A DNA stretch of 64,000 bases from Novosphingobium profundi (GTDB lineage: Bacteria > Pseudomonadota > Alphaproteobacteria > Sphingomonadales > Sphingomonadaceae), in assembly GCF_018491765.1 (NCBI RefSeq), contig NZ_JABWCU010000009.1:186001-250000 (forward strand), in the 5' to 3' direction. Positions within the stretch are counted from its first letter, which is position 1; each line of letters begins with the position of its first letter. Positions 41,148-49,526 of this stretch are shown here, in pieces. Below the pieces are notes generated by a model. It ran no database searches. It saw only the letters and a program-made list of their open reading frames with translations, and had not been told where the DNA came from. The position numbers and the translations under genes were made by a program.

Positions 41148-41426
41148 ATGGCTGAAGACACCGACCAGATCCTGCGCGCCATCCTGACCGACGTGCTCGG
41201 CCTTGCGCCGGGACAAGCCGCCAGCTTCGAGGCCGACACGGGCCTCTTCGGCCACCTTCCCGAACTCGATTCGATGGCCGTCGCAGGCCTCCTGACCGAA
41301 ATGGAAGACCGTCTCGGCATCATGATCGACGACGACGAGATCGACGGCGAAATGCTCGAAACCTACGGCGGTCTCCTTGGCTTCGCCGAGACAAAGACGC
41401 GCGAAGCCAAGAACGCGCAGGCCTGA
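41148..41426 (+). CDS. acyl carrier protein of the XrtA locus
   Basis: A 92-aa carrier protein. The phosphopantetheine serine is Ser42 in 'LPELDSMAVAGLL', helix III follows, and the protein is acidic as expected ('DDDEIDGEML'). The start at ATG 41148 has GAGGG at 5 bp. A TTG at 41118 with AGAGGCG is possible and would add 10 residues. It receives its pantetheine arm from an Sfp/AcpS-type transferase not in this window. Its neighbours suggest loading by the adenylating ligase. Confidence 0.92.
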   Translation: MAEDTDQILRAILTDVLGLAPGQAASFEADTGLFGHLPELDSMAVAGLLTEMEDRLGIMIDDDEIDGEMLETYGGLLGFAETKTREAKNAQA

Positions 41427-41446
41427 GGCATGCCGGAGCAGCGCGC

Positions 41447-42133
41447 ATGAAGCCCCTGCTCTGGCCCTGCCCCGCCTCCGCGGGTGAACCTTCTCGCGAA
41501 TACGCGCTCCAGTTCTCGGCTTCCGGCTGCGCCACGCTGCTGATCGTCCCCGCGCTCTTCGACGAAGGCAACCGCATGCGGCGCCTGACCGTCGAAGTCC
41601 AACGCCGGCTAGCGGACGAGCACGGCATCGCCAGCGTCCTGCCCGATCTTCCCGGCTGCAACGAGAGCCTTGCCGACCTCGCCCTGCAGACGCCCGCCAG
41701 CTGGCAACGCGCGATGATCGCTTGCGCCAGGCAGCTGGGCGCAACCCATGTGCTGGGGGTGCGTGGCGGCAGCCTGGTCACTCCATCGGGCTACCCGACG
41801 TTGCACTATGCCCCGGTTACGGGCGCCTCGATCCTGCGCCAGATGCTGCGCGCCCACGTCCTCGCCGCGCGCGAAGCCGGGCGCGAGGAGCGACGCGAGG
41901 ACGTGCTCGATCGGGCCCGCCGCGAAGGGATCACGCTCTGCGGACATAACTTGGGTGCCGACTTCATCACCGCATTCGAAGCGCTCGAGCCAGCCGCCGA
42001 GGCGTCCATCCTCGCGCAAGGCACCTTGGGAGGAAGCGGCCTCTGGCTTCGGGCCGAGCCTTCCGATGACCCCGACCAGGCCGACGCGCTTGCCCTTGCC
42101 ATCGCCGGGTGGATCGAAGGTGAGGCCGCGTGA
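41447..42133 (+). CDS. exosortase A system-associated hydrolase 2
   Basis: A 228-aa alpha/beta-hydrolase-fold protein of the TIGR03101 type. The core strand 'CATLLIVPALFDEGNRMRR' and the elbow region 'HVLGVRGGSLV' (residues 101-111) are visible. At the elbow the sequence reads G-V-R-G-G, so the usual nucleophile position is Arg106, not Ser. A shifted Ser109 is the nearest alternative. It may be inactive or use unusual chemistry. It overlaps hydrolase 1 by 4 bp and lies 20 bp after the carrier protein. Confidence 0.85.
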   Translation: MKPLLWPCPASAGEPSREYALQFSASGCATLLIVPALFDEGNRMRRLTVEVQRRLADEHGIASVLPDLPGCNESLADLALQTPASWQRAMIACARQLGATHVLGVRGGSLVTPSGYPTLHYAPVTGASILRQMLRAHVLAAREAGREERREDVLDRARREGITLCGHNLGADFITAFEALEPAAEASILAQGTLGGSGLWLRAEPSDDPDQADALALAIAGWIEGEAA

Positions 42134-42933
42134 CGGCACGGCGCCACATCCTCTTTTCCTGCGAAGGCAGCCGCCTTGTCGGCACGCTCGACGAAGCGGC
42201 GGGCACTTGCGGGCTCGTCATCGTCACTGGAGGCAACGAGACCCGTGCAGGTGCGTGGAACGGCCAGGCGCTGTTCGCGGCACGGATCGCGAAGGCGGGC
42301 TGGCCGGTCCTGCGCTTCGACCGGCGGGGCGTGGGCGACAGCGAAGGCGAGAACGGAGAATTCCGCGCAAATGGCCCGGACATTGCAGCCGCCATCGCCG
42401 CCTTTCGCGAAGCGTGTCCGCAGATCACCCGCATCGTGGCTTTGGGCAACTGCGACGGCGCCGCCGCGCTGATGCTCGCGCAAGGGCGCGGTTGCGACGC
42501 CCTGATCCTCTCCAACCCCTGGACCATCGAGGACGACGAAGGCGACGTTCTTGCGCCCGGTGTGGCGCGCGATCATTACCGCCGCCGCCTGCGTGACCCG
42601 GCTGCGATCCGCCGCCTGCTGAGCGGCCAGGTCTCCCCACTCAAACTGGGGCGCAGCCTGCTGGGCCTGTGGCGCAAACCGGCCCGCGAAGCCCCGCGCG
42701 GCAGCCTTCTCGACGAACTGGTCGCCGGTATTGAAGGATTTGGCGGGCCCGTGCGCTTTCTCGTCGCCGAGCGCGACCGGACCGGCCTTACCTTCCTCGA
42801 CCGCTGGGCCAAGGACGATGCGCGCATCCGGCGCTGCGCGAGAGCGACGCACAGCTACGTCGAACCCGATGCCCAGGAATGGCTCCAGGCTCAGACCTGC
42901 GAGGTCCTTGGGGCCATGCGCGCCGAAGGCTGA
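42130..42933 (+). CDS. exosortase A system-associated hydrolase 1
   Basis: A 267-aa alpha/beta hydrolase of the TIGR03100 type. The elbow 'IVALGNCDGAAAL' places Cys108 at the nucleophile position (GxCxG), as in dienelactone-hydrolase-like enzymes. Other core features are 'LRFDRRGVGDSEG' and a late acid/His region ending 'RATHSYVE'. It starts with GTG 42130, overlapping the hydrolase 2 stop. A thioesterase or transferase step on a carrier-bound product is plausible. Confidence 0.88.
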   Translation: MTARRHILFSCEGSRLVGTLDEAAGTCGLVIVTGGNETRAGAWNGQALFAARIAKAGWPVLRFDRRGVGDSEGENGEFRANGPDIAAAIAAFREACPQITRIVALGNCDGAAALMLAQGRGCDALILSNPWTIEDDEGDVLAPGVARDHYRRRLRDPAAIRRLLSGQVSPLKLGRSLLGLWRKPAREAPRGSLLDELVAGIEGFGGPVRFLVAERDRTGLTFLDRWAKDDARIRRCARATHSYVEPDAQEWLQAQTCEVLGAMRAEG

Positions 42934-42941
42934 GCACGAAA

Positions 42942-42963
42942 AAAGGGGGCCTCAGCCCCCTTT
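42942..42963. terminator. bidirectional Rho-independent terminator between hydrolase 1 and trxB
   Basis: AAAGGGGGC (42942-42950), loop CTCA, GCCCCCTTT (42955-42963) form a perfect 9-bp stem with A-rich and T-rich flanks. It lies just after hydrolase 1 and 28 bp beyond the trxB stop, ending both converging units. Confidence 0.92.
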
Positions 42964-42991
42964 CCCCTAGCGGAATAACGGGTCGACGCGA

Positions 42992-43963
42992 TCAGCCCTG
43001 GACGGTCTCGGTAATCCCCGCGAATTCCTTCTCGGCCAGATAGCGTTCGGCGTCGAGCGCGGCCTGGCAGCCCATGCCAGCTGCCGTGATGGCCTGGCGA
43101 TAGACGTGGTCGCATACGTCGCCCGCGGCGAAGACGCCGGGGATGTCGGTCTTGGGCGTGCCCGGCTGGACGAGCAGGTAGCCGGTCTCGTCCATCGCGA
43201 GCTTGCCCTTGAACAGTTCGGTCGAAGGCGCGTGGCCGATGGCGACGAAGGCACCGTCGGTCTCGAATTCGCTGGTCTCGCCGGTTACCGTGTCGGTCAG
43301 CGCGAGCGCGCGCAGTTCGCCGTTCTCGCCGGCGAGGAACTCGTCGACCTTCTTGTTCCAGACCACCGAAAGCTTGGGGTTGGCGGCAAGGCGATCCTGC
43401 AGGATCTTCTCGGCGCGCAGGCTGTCGCGGCGGTGGATCAGGGTGACGTCGTCGGAGTGGTTGGTAAGGTAGAGGGCTTCCTCGACGGCGGTGTTGCCGC
43501 CACCGATCACGACCACCTTCTTGCCGCGGTAGAAGAAGCCGTCGCACGTCGCGCACGCCGAAACACCCTTGCCCGAAAGCGCCTGCTCACCCGGAACGCC
43601 CAGCCACTTGGCCTGCGCGCCCGTCGCGATCACCAGCGTATCACCTTCGTAGGTGTCGCCGCCGTCACCGGTGGCAACGAAGGTCGAGCCCGAAAGATCG
43701 ACGTTGGTGATCGTGTCCCACATCATACGCGTACCCACGTGTTCGGCCTGGGCCTGCATTTCCTGCATCAGCCAGGGGCCCTGGATCACCTCGCGAAAGC
43801 CGGGATAGTTTTCCACATCGGTGGTGATCGTCAGCTGGCCGCCGGGCTGGAGACCTTGCACCACGATCGGCTCCATCCCCGCGCGCGCGCCGTAGATCGC
43901 GGCGGAAAGGCCCGCCGGGCCCGATCCGATGATGAGCATGCGGGTCTTGTGATTGGTTGCCAT
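42992..43963 (-). CDS. trxB: thioredoxin-disulfide reductase
   Basis: A 323-aa FAD/NADPH flavoenzyme, at the family length. FAD site 'IIGSGPAGLSAAIYGARAG' (about 11-29), redox pair Cys137/Cys140 ('SACATCDGFFY'), NADPH site 'VVVIGGGNTAVEEAL', and 'GVFAAGDVCDHVYRQAITAAGMGCQAA' near the end. It keeps thioredoxin reduced in the cytoplasm. ATG 43963 is the family start ('MATNHKTRMLIIG'); longer frames lack support. Confidence 0.97.
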   Translation of the reverse strand: MATNHKTRMLIIGSGPAGLSAAIYGARAGMEPIVVQGLQPGGQLTITTDVENYPGFREVIQGPWLMQEMQAQAEHVGTRMMWDTITNVDLSGSTFVATGDGGDTYEGDTLVIATGAQAKWLGVPGEQALSGKGVSACATCDGFFYRGKKVVVIGGGNTAVEEALYLTNHSDDVTLIHRRDSLRAEKILQDRLAANPKLSVVWNKKVDEFLAGENGELRALALTDTVTGETSEFETDGAFVAIGHAPSTELFKGKLAMDETGYLLVQPGTPKTDIPGVFAAGDVCDHVYRQAITAAGMGCQAALDAERYLAEKEFAGITETVQG

Positions 43964-44161
43964 GGGGCGGTCTCCGGAAGAAAAGGCGGGAATCGGGCGC
44001 AAATATCGAGCGGCGGAGATAGGAACTTTCCCACCCCTTTGCCAAGCCACGCCGCCTAAGGTTTTCGTTGCCGCGCCTAAATCGCGACTTGGCCCGCATG
44101 GCAAGCCCCTCGCCCACAAGACCATGTTGACCTTCCCCATCCCAAGCGCCACCTCTCGGCC

Positions 44162-45040
44162 ATGACGTCCACGCTTGGCCCCACCTCCAATCGCTTCGTA
44201 TCGCAGCGCCTGCGCCTCAATTACGTCGACTGGGGCAACCCCGAAGCGCCGCCGCTGATCCTTCTCCATGGCTGGCGCGACCATTGCCGCAGCTGGGACT
44301 GGGTGGCGCAGGACTTGCGCCGCGACTGGCACGTCATATGCCCGGACTTGCGCGGGCATGGCGACAGCGACTGGTCGCCCGAGGGCCATTACGGAATGGA
44401 CGCCTTCGTGTTCGACCTCGCCCAACTCGTCCACACGCTCGGCTACCCCCAAGTGACGATCATCGGCCATTCGCTGGGCGGCGCGATCGCCACTCGCTTC
44501 ACCGGCCTCTATCCCGAACGCGTGGAAAAGCTTGTTTCGATCGAAGGCCTTGGGCGTTCAGGCACCGACCCGACACATGCCGAGGGCGGCAATCCCGCCG
44601 AACGCCTGCGGCAATGGATCGCGAACAAGCGGATGGCCGCCGCGCGCACGCCTCGGCGATACACAACGCGGCGCGCGGCTTTCGAGCGCATGCTTTCGGA
44701 AAATCCCAACCTCAGCGAAGAGCAGGCCCGCCACCTGACGACCCATGGCGCGAGCCGCAACGAGGATGGAAGCTGGAGCTGGAAGTTCGACAACTACCTC
44801 AACGTCTCGGGGACGGCGGACCTTGCCACACCCGAGGTCTTTGCCCTGTGGCAGGCCATCACCTGCCCCGTACTGCTGGCGTGGGGCGAGAACAGCTTCG
44901 CAAGCCGCCCCGACCTCGACGGCCGCATGGCGCATTTCGCAAACGCACGCCTGATCACATATGCGCGGGCCGGACACTGGGTGCACCATGACCAGCTCGC
45001 CGGCTTGTTGGGCGATATCCGCGAATTCCTGGGTTCGTGA
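44162..45040 (+). CDS. alpha/beta hydrolase
   Basis: A 292-aa cytoplasmic esterase or epoxide-hydrolase-like enzyme. 'LILLHGWRDHCRSWDWVAQDL' (oxyanion region), 'CPDLRGHGDSDW', nucleophile elbow 'IIGHSLGGAIA' and a late 'ARAGHWVHHDQ' with the catalytic His are present. The lid region (about 130-215) is Arg-rich. The substrate is unknown. Divergent from trxB with 198 bp between starts. Confidence 0.88.
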   Translation: MTSTLGPTSNRFVSQRLRLNYVDWGNPEAPPLILLHGWRDHCRSWDWVAQDLRRDWHVICPDLRGHGDSDWSPEGHYGMDAFVFDLAQLVHTLGYPQVTIIGHSLGGAIATRFTGLYPERVEKLVSIEGLGRSGTDPTHAEGGNPAERLRQWIANKRMAAARTPRRYTTRRAAFERMLSENPNLSEEQARHLTTHGASRNEDGSWSWKFDNYLNVSGTADLATPEVFALWQAITCPVLLAWGENSFASRPDLDGRMAHFANARLITYARAGHWVHHDQLAGLLGDIREFLGS

Positions 45041-45071
45041 ACTTCCTGACGACAACGCCAGGCAGACACAC

Positions 45072-45323
45072 TCAGCGAAAGACCTGCCGTCCCGCCACCA
45101 TTCCCAGCCTGGATAGCTCGCGACCCGACTTGGACTGCTCGCGCGCGTCGGACGATGCGGGTTTGGCAAAAGGAAGCGCGAAAGCCGCCACCGCCAGCCC
45201 CATCGCGAGTATGACACCCGGAATGACCATGCCCGCTGCGCGCGAGCGCATGCGGTCGGTTTCCCAGCTCTCGGTCTGCTGGTCGCTTTCCGTCAGGTTT
45301 GGGGGCGGGGAATCAGGCGTCAT
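45072..45323 (-). CDS. small single-pass membrane protein
   Basis: Unrecognised 83-aa protein. A polar N-terminus (about 1-28) precedes one hydrophobic helix (about 33-52, 'VIPGVILAMGLAVAAFALPF') and a basic C-terminus. AAGG precedes ATG 45323. It converges on the alpha/beta hydrolase with 31 bp between stops. Confidence 0.6.
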   Translation of the reverse strand: MTPDSPPPNLTESDQQTESWETDRMRSRAAGMVIPGVILAMGLAVAAFALPFAKPASSDAREQSKSGRELSRLGMVAGRQVFR

Positions 45324-45376
45324 CCTTGCACCAACGCAGGTGCCCGCACATTGTTTCCGCCAGAGCGAAGCCGCAA

Positions 45377-45658
45377 TCAGGTGAGCAGGAAATATCCCAG
45401 CACGGCCCAGCAGGCGACGCTTAGCAGCACAGCGGCGACAAGACCCCGCGGATCGTGTTCGCTGGCATCGTCTTCCAGACGCTGCGTGGCATAGACCTCA
45501 CGGAGACCTGCCTCGAAAATGGTTCCTTTGTTTTCGGCGACCTGCACTTTCACATCCTCAGAAATAGAACGGTGACGCCCTTTCACGTCCACCCTTCGAT
45601 TTATCCCTAACGGTCTGGAAGCACCTGTTGGCGTCTTTGGCCCGACCTTTCGATACAT
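45377..45658 (-). CDS. small hypothetical protein with C-terminal membrane helix
   Basis: Unrecognised, about 93 aa from ATG 45658. The start is uncertain: in-frame alternatives lie at 45691 and TTG 45721, and none has a good ribosome site. The C-terminal helix is 'GLVAAVLLSVACWAVLGYFLLT' (tail-anchor-like), and the middle is charged ('ISEDVKVQVAENKGTIFEAG'). It lies at the edge of a stretch that is clearly less GC-rich than the rest. It could be a real small membrane gene or decayed DNA. Confidence 0.45.
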   Translation of the reverse strand: MYRKVGPKTPTGASRPLGINRRVDVKGRHRSISEDVKVQVAENKGTIFEAGLREVYATQRLEDDASEHDPRGLVAAVLLSVACWAVLGYFLLT

Positions 45659-45721
45659 GCCAATATAACAAGATTGCGCAAAATACTCCATATGGAATGC
45701 GACACGCGTCCAAAATGACAA

Positions 45722-46017
45722 CTTCGTGCCTCGCGTGGAATTTTTCTCCTAAAGTATTGTAATTTTATGTCTTTTCGGCGACAGAAAATACAGAGGCCCA
45801 AATCGATCTCACGCAGCGCAACAAAATCCATAATCGCGCTAAAATGCGGCCTTGCGAACGTTACCGTCTCCTTGACACGCGACCTATGCGGCACGGCACA
45901 ATTTCCATGCCAGATCCTGCTGCAAAGCAACAGAAACGCCGGATTTCCGCAGGTTTCAGGACTCGGTTGCACCGCCTGCCAATGTGCCCTGACGTGATTC
46001 GCGCAGGCGTGCAAGAA
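45722..46017. other. AT-richer intergenic region
   Basis: About 300 bp with lower GC than its surroundings (especially 45640-45860). Short open frames occur on both strands but none has a ribosome site or recognisable domain, so no gene is called. Confidence 0.4.
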
Positions 46018-46047
46018 AGGGATCGGAAAGCAGTCCCCCCGATCCCT
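46018..46047 (-). terminator. Rho-independent terminator of the formaldehyde operon
   Basis: AGGGATCGG (46018-46026) pairs with CCGATCCCT (46039-46047) in a perfect 9-bp stem, followed on the minus strand by TTCTT. It lies 32 bp after the S-formylglutathione hydrolase stop. Confidence 0.85.
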
Positions 46048-46079
46048 CCCGGCTATTTCGTCAGGCCATCCGGCGAAAT

Positions 46080-46919
46080 TCAGGAGTGCAGATGCTCCGC
46101 GTGCCAGGCGACATGCTCGGGCATGAAGGTCGAGATGAAGTAGTAGGAGTGGTCATAGCCAGGCTGCATTCGGATAGTGGCCGACATGCCTGCCGCCGCA
46201 CAGGCCTCTTCGAGAAGGCCAGTGCGCAATTGCTCCTCGAGAAAGCCGTCTGCGCTTCCCTGATCGACCAGCAGATGCGCAGCGCGCGCACCATCGGCGA
46301 TCAGTGCGCAGGCGTCGTATTCGCGCCAGGCCACGCGATCAGCACCGATATAGCCGGACAGGGCCTTTTCGCCCCAAGGACAGGCGAGCGGCGAGACGAT
46401 CGGCGAAAATGCGCTGATCGAACGGAACCGCCCGGGATTGCGCAACCCGATCGTGAGCGCACCGTGCCCGCCCATCGAATGCCCGGTAATCGCCTGGCGC
46501 GTCATGTCGGCCGGAAACGCGGACGCGATGAGGTCGGGCAGTTCGGTTTCGATGTAGGAGCGCATGCGGAAATGCGTGCTCCACGGCGCCTGCGTCGCAT
46601 CGACGTAGAAGCCTGCACCTTTCCCGAAGTCGTAGCCCGCATCGTCGGGCACATCGTCACCGCGCGGGCTCGTGTCGGGCGCCACGAAAATGATCCCGTG
46701 CTCGGCGCAGGCCGCCCGGAACTCGCCCTTTTCGGTGACGTTGGCGTGGGTGCAGGTGAGCCCCGAGAGGTACCACAGGACCGGCAGCTTCGCACCCTCG
46801 GCGTGGTCGGGCACGAAGACCGAGAACGTCATCTCGGTCCCGGTCTCGGCGGAACGGTGCGTGTAGACGCCCTGTGTCCCGCCATGGCTGCGATTGGTCG
46901 ATACCGTCTCGAGGCTCAT
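46080..46919 (-). CDS. fghA: S-formylglutathione hydrolase
   Basis: A 279-aa esterase-D-type serine hydrolase that turns S-formylglutathione into formate and glutathione. 'LPVLWYLSGLTCTHANVTEKG', 'PDTSPRGDDVPDD', the nucleophile elbow 'ITGHSMGGHGALTI' and the late Asp/His ('DQGSADGF', 'GYDHSYYFI') are intact. It is third in the operon with class III alcohol dehydrogenase and a VOC protein, 10 bp after the VOC gene. Confidence 0.95.
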   Translation of the reverse strand: MSLETVSTNRSHGGTQGVYTHRSAETGTEMTFSVFVPDHAEGAKLPVLWYLSGLTCTHANVTEKGEFRAACAEHGIIFVAPDTSPRGDDVPDDAGYDFGKGAGFYVDATQAPWSTHFRMRSYIETELPDLIASAFPADMTRQAITGHSMGGHGALTIGLRNPGRFRSISAFSPIVSPLACPWGEKALSGYIGADRVAWREYDACALIADGARAAHLLVDQGSADGFLEEQLRTGLLEEACAAAGMSATIRMQPGYDHSYYFISTFMPEHVAWHAEHLHS

Positions 46920-46929
46920 CGGCTATCCC

Positions 46930-47307
46930 TTATGCCGCTACGTGCCAGAGGCAGAGCTTGTTGTTGTCCGGATCGCGCAGATAGGCGCCATAGCTGCCCG
47001 GAAAGGCCGCACGCGGGCCGGGCTCACCGTCACAGGTGCCGCCAGCGGCGATGCCGGCCTTGTACGCCGCGTCCACCGCCTCGGGGCTCGCTGCCTTGAG
47101 GCCGATCGTGCCGCCGTTGGAGAACGAGGCCGGCTCGCCGTTCGCGGGCGCGCCAACGATGAAGTTGGCGGTGCCGTCGGAATAGACGAAGGCCGCGCCG
47201 TCCTTGATGCCGAAGCCCTCCTTGAGGCCATAGGCACCGAATAGCGCGTCATAGAAGGTCTTGGCCGCGACCGGATCGTTGGTGCCGACGAAGATATGGC
47301 TGAACAT
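46930..47307 (-). CDS. VOC-superfamily (glyoxalase/bleomycin-resistance fold) protein
   Basis: A 125-aa small metal-binding-fold protein. 'HIFVGTNDPVAAKTFYDALFGAYG' opens the first beta-alpha-beta unit and 'AFPGSYGAYLRDPDNNKLCLWH' ends the second, typical of VOC monomers. It lies between the adhC and fghA genes (14 and 10 bp gaps), so it is presumably linked with glutathione-dependent aldehyde handling. The reaction is unknown. Confidence 0.88.
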   Translation of the reverse strand: MFSHIFVGTNDPVAAKTFYDALFGAYGLKEGFGIKDGAAFVYSDGTANFIVGAPANGEPASFSNGGTIGLKAASPEAVDAAYKAGIAAGGTCDGEPGPRAAFPGSYGAYLRDPDNNKLCLWHVAA

Positions 47308-47321
47308 CGAAAGGGAACTCC

Positions 47322-48434
47322 TCAGTAGACGACGACCGAGCGAATGGATTCGCCCGCGTGCATCAGATCGAACGCCTTGTTGATGTCTTCAAGCCCCATG
47401 ACGTGGGTAATCATCGGATCGATCTGGATTTTTCCATCCATGTACCAGTCAACAATCTTGGGCACGTCGGTCCGGCCCTTGGCCCCGCCGAACGCGGTGC
47501 CCTTCCACACGCGGCCAGTCACCAACTGGAATGGGCGGGTGCTGATTTCCTTGCCCGCCTCGGCCACGCCGATGATGATGCTCTCGCCCCAGCCGCGGTG
47601 GCAGCATTCGAGCGCGGTACGCATGACCTCGGTGTTGCCGGTGCAGTCGAAGGTGTAGTCGGCTCCACCATCGGTCATCTGGAGGATCCTGGCGATCACG
47701 TCCTCGCGGCTCATGCCCTTGGTGTTGAGGAAGTCGGTCATGCCGAACTTGCGGCCCCATTCCTCGCGGTCGGGGTTGATGTCGACGCCGATGATCTTGT
47801 TGGCGCCGGCCAGCTTGGCACCCTGGATCACGTTGAGCCCGATCCCGCCGAGGCCGAATACGGCCACGTTGTCGCCCACCTGGACCTTGGCGGTGTTGAC
47901 CACCGCGCCCACGCCCGTGGTCACGCCGCAGCCGATGTAGCACGAGGACTGGAACGGCGCGTCCTTGCGGATCTTGGCGAGCGCGATCTCGGGCAGCACG
48001 GTGAAGTTCGAGAAGGTCGAGCAGCCCATGTAATGGAAGATCGTCTGGCCCTTGTAGGAGAACCGGCTGGTGCCGTCGGGCATCAGGCCCTGCCCCTGGG
48101 TCGAGCGGATCGAGGTGCACAGGTTGGACTTGCCCGAGGTGCAGGTTTTGCACTGGCGGCACTCGGGCGTGTAAAGCGGGATCACATGGTCGTCGACGGC
48201 GACCGAAGTCACGCCGGGGCCCACCTCGCGCACGATCCCGGCGCCTTCATGGCCCAGGATCGAGGGGAACAGGCCCTCGGAATCGAACCCGTCGAGCGTA
48301 TAGGCATCGGTGTGACAGATGCCGGTCGCCATGATCTCGACGAGGACCTCGCCCGCCTTGGGGCCTTCCAGGTCAACTTCCACGATTTCCAAGGGCTTCT
48401 TGGCTTCGAACGCTACGGCGGCGCGAGTCTTCAT
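47322..48434 (-). CDS. frmA: S-(hydroxymethyl)glutathione dehydrogenase / class III alcohol dehydrogenase
   Basis: A 370-aa zinc alcohol dehydrogenase that oxidises S-hydroxymethylglutathione to S-formylglutathione with NAD. Catalytic-zinc ligands occur in '[17 protein letters not shown]' (Cys) and '[10 protein letters not shown]' (His). Structural zinc ligands are in '[15 protein letters not shown]', and the NAD site is '[17 protein letters not shown]'. First gene of the formaldehyde detoxification operon; a divergent LysR gene begins 97 bp upstream. Confidence 0.96.
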   Translation of the reverse strand: MKTRAAVAFEAKKPLEIVEVDLEGPKAGEVLVEIMATGICHTDAYTLDGFDSEGLFPSILGHEGAGIVREVGPGVTSVAVDDHVIPLYTPECRQCKTCTSGKSNLCTSIRSTQGQGLMPDGTSRFSYKGQTIFHYMGCSTFSNFTVLPEIALAKIRKDAPFQSSCYIGCGVTTGVGAVVNTAKVQVGDNVAVFGLGGIGLNVIQGAKLAGANKIIGVDINPDREEWGRKFGMTDFLNTKGMSREDVIARILQMTDGGADYTFDCTGNTEVMRTALECCHRGWGESIIIGVAEAGKEISTRPFQLVTGRVWKGTAFGGAKGRTDVPKIVDWYMDGKIQIDPMITHVMGLEDINKAFDLMHAGESIRSVVVY

Positions 48435-48531
48435 GCGCAGGTCTCCTCTGATTGGCGGGTCTTCTAACGCGTTGCCGAATTCGCGTGAATGGGGTTGTTT
48501 TGCAAAGCATTATAACACTACAGGGATAATC

Positions 48532-49419
48532 ATGAGCGGATCGTGGGATGGCATCGAGGAATTCGTAAGCGTGGCCCGCGCGGGCAGCTTCACCGGCGCG
48601 GCGCGCAGCTTCGGTGCCTCGGTCACGCACATGAGCCGTTCGGTCGGCCGTCTCGAGGCGCGCCTCGGCAACCAGCTGTTCCACCGCACCACCCGCTCGC
48701 TCAGCCTGACCGAGGCAGGTCGCCACTTCCTCGATTCCGCCGCGCGCCTGATCGCCGAGCGCGACGACGCGATCGCGGCGATGACCGCGAGTGGATCGCC
48801 GCGCGGACTGCTGCGGATCACCTGTTCCTACACACTGGGCGAGCGCTTCATCAGCCCGATCCTGCGCGACTACGCGCTCGAATACCCCGAGATCGCGGTG
48901 ACCTGCGATCTCGACAACGACGTGGTCGATCTCATCCGCGACGGCTACGACCTTGCCATCCGCACCGGGCATCTCGAGGATTCGCGCCTCGTCGCCACGC
49001 GCGTCGCTTCGCGCGCGGTCATCACGGTGGCCGCGCCCTCCTATCTCGAGCGTCATGGCACGCCCCAGCGGATCGCCGATCTCAAGCATCACGCCTGTCT
49101 CGTGGGATCGAACCCGCTCTGGCAATTCGCGCGCGGCGAGACGTTTCGCCCCGAGGGCCGCTGGAAGGCGAATAGCGGGATCATGGTCCTCGACGCCGCG
49201 CTCGATGGCATGGGCTTGTGTCAGCTTCCGCGCTTCTACGCCGCCCAGCACGTGCGCAGCGGCAGCCTGTGCGAAGTGCTCAAAGCCGAATGCCCCGAGG
49301 ACGAGCCGATCTGGGCCGTCTACCCGCGTCCCAAGCACCACTCGCCCAAGGTCAGCACGCTGGTCGAGCGGCTGCGCGCGCAATTGCCGGGCCTCCTGAA
49401 CGGCTCCGTGCCCGAGTGA
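48532..49419 (+). CDS. LysR-family transcriptional regulator (next to frmA)
   Basis: A 295-aa LysR regulator. The N-terminal winged HTH 'MSGSWDGIEEFVSVARAGSFTGAARSFGAS' and 'GNQLFHRTTRSLSLTEAG' are followed by a substrate-binding domain (about 90-290). ATG 48532 has CAGGGAT upstream. Longer in-frame extensions run into frmA and are not used. Divergent placement suggests control of the frmA operon, which is unproven. The 97-bp gap contains A/T-rich sequence with TTTTGCAAAGC. Confidence 0.92.
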   Translation: MSGSWDGIEEFVSVARAGSFTGAARSFGASVTHMSRSVGRLEARLGNQLFHRTTRSLSLTEAGRHFLDSAARLIAERDDAIAAMTASGSPRGLLRITCSYTLGERFISPILRDYALEYPEIAVTCDLDNDVVDLIRDGYDLAIRTGHLEDSRLVATRVASRAVITVAAPSYLERHGTPQRIADLKHHACLVGSNPLWQFARGETFRPEGRWKANSGIMVLDAALDGMGLCQLPRFYAAQHVRSGSLCEVLKAECPEDEPIWAVYPRPKHHSPKVSTLVERLRAQLPGLLNGSVPE

Positions 49420-49526
49420 TCGCGCACCGGGATCGATAGCCCAGGCCTATGCCAATCGTCGAAATCCCTATTGGACCCTACCTGCAACCTACTCGATAAG
49501 TGCCCGACCAGAGGGAGAGGAAAGAT

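Noticed and set aside
45767..45997. 76-codon plus-strand frame in the AT-rich gap
   Set aside because: No Shine-Dalgarno, unusual composition, no domain.
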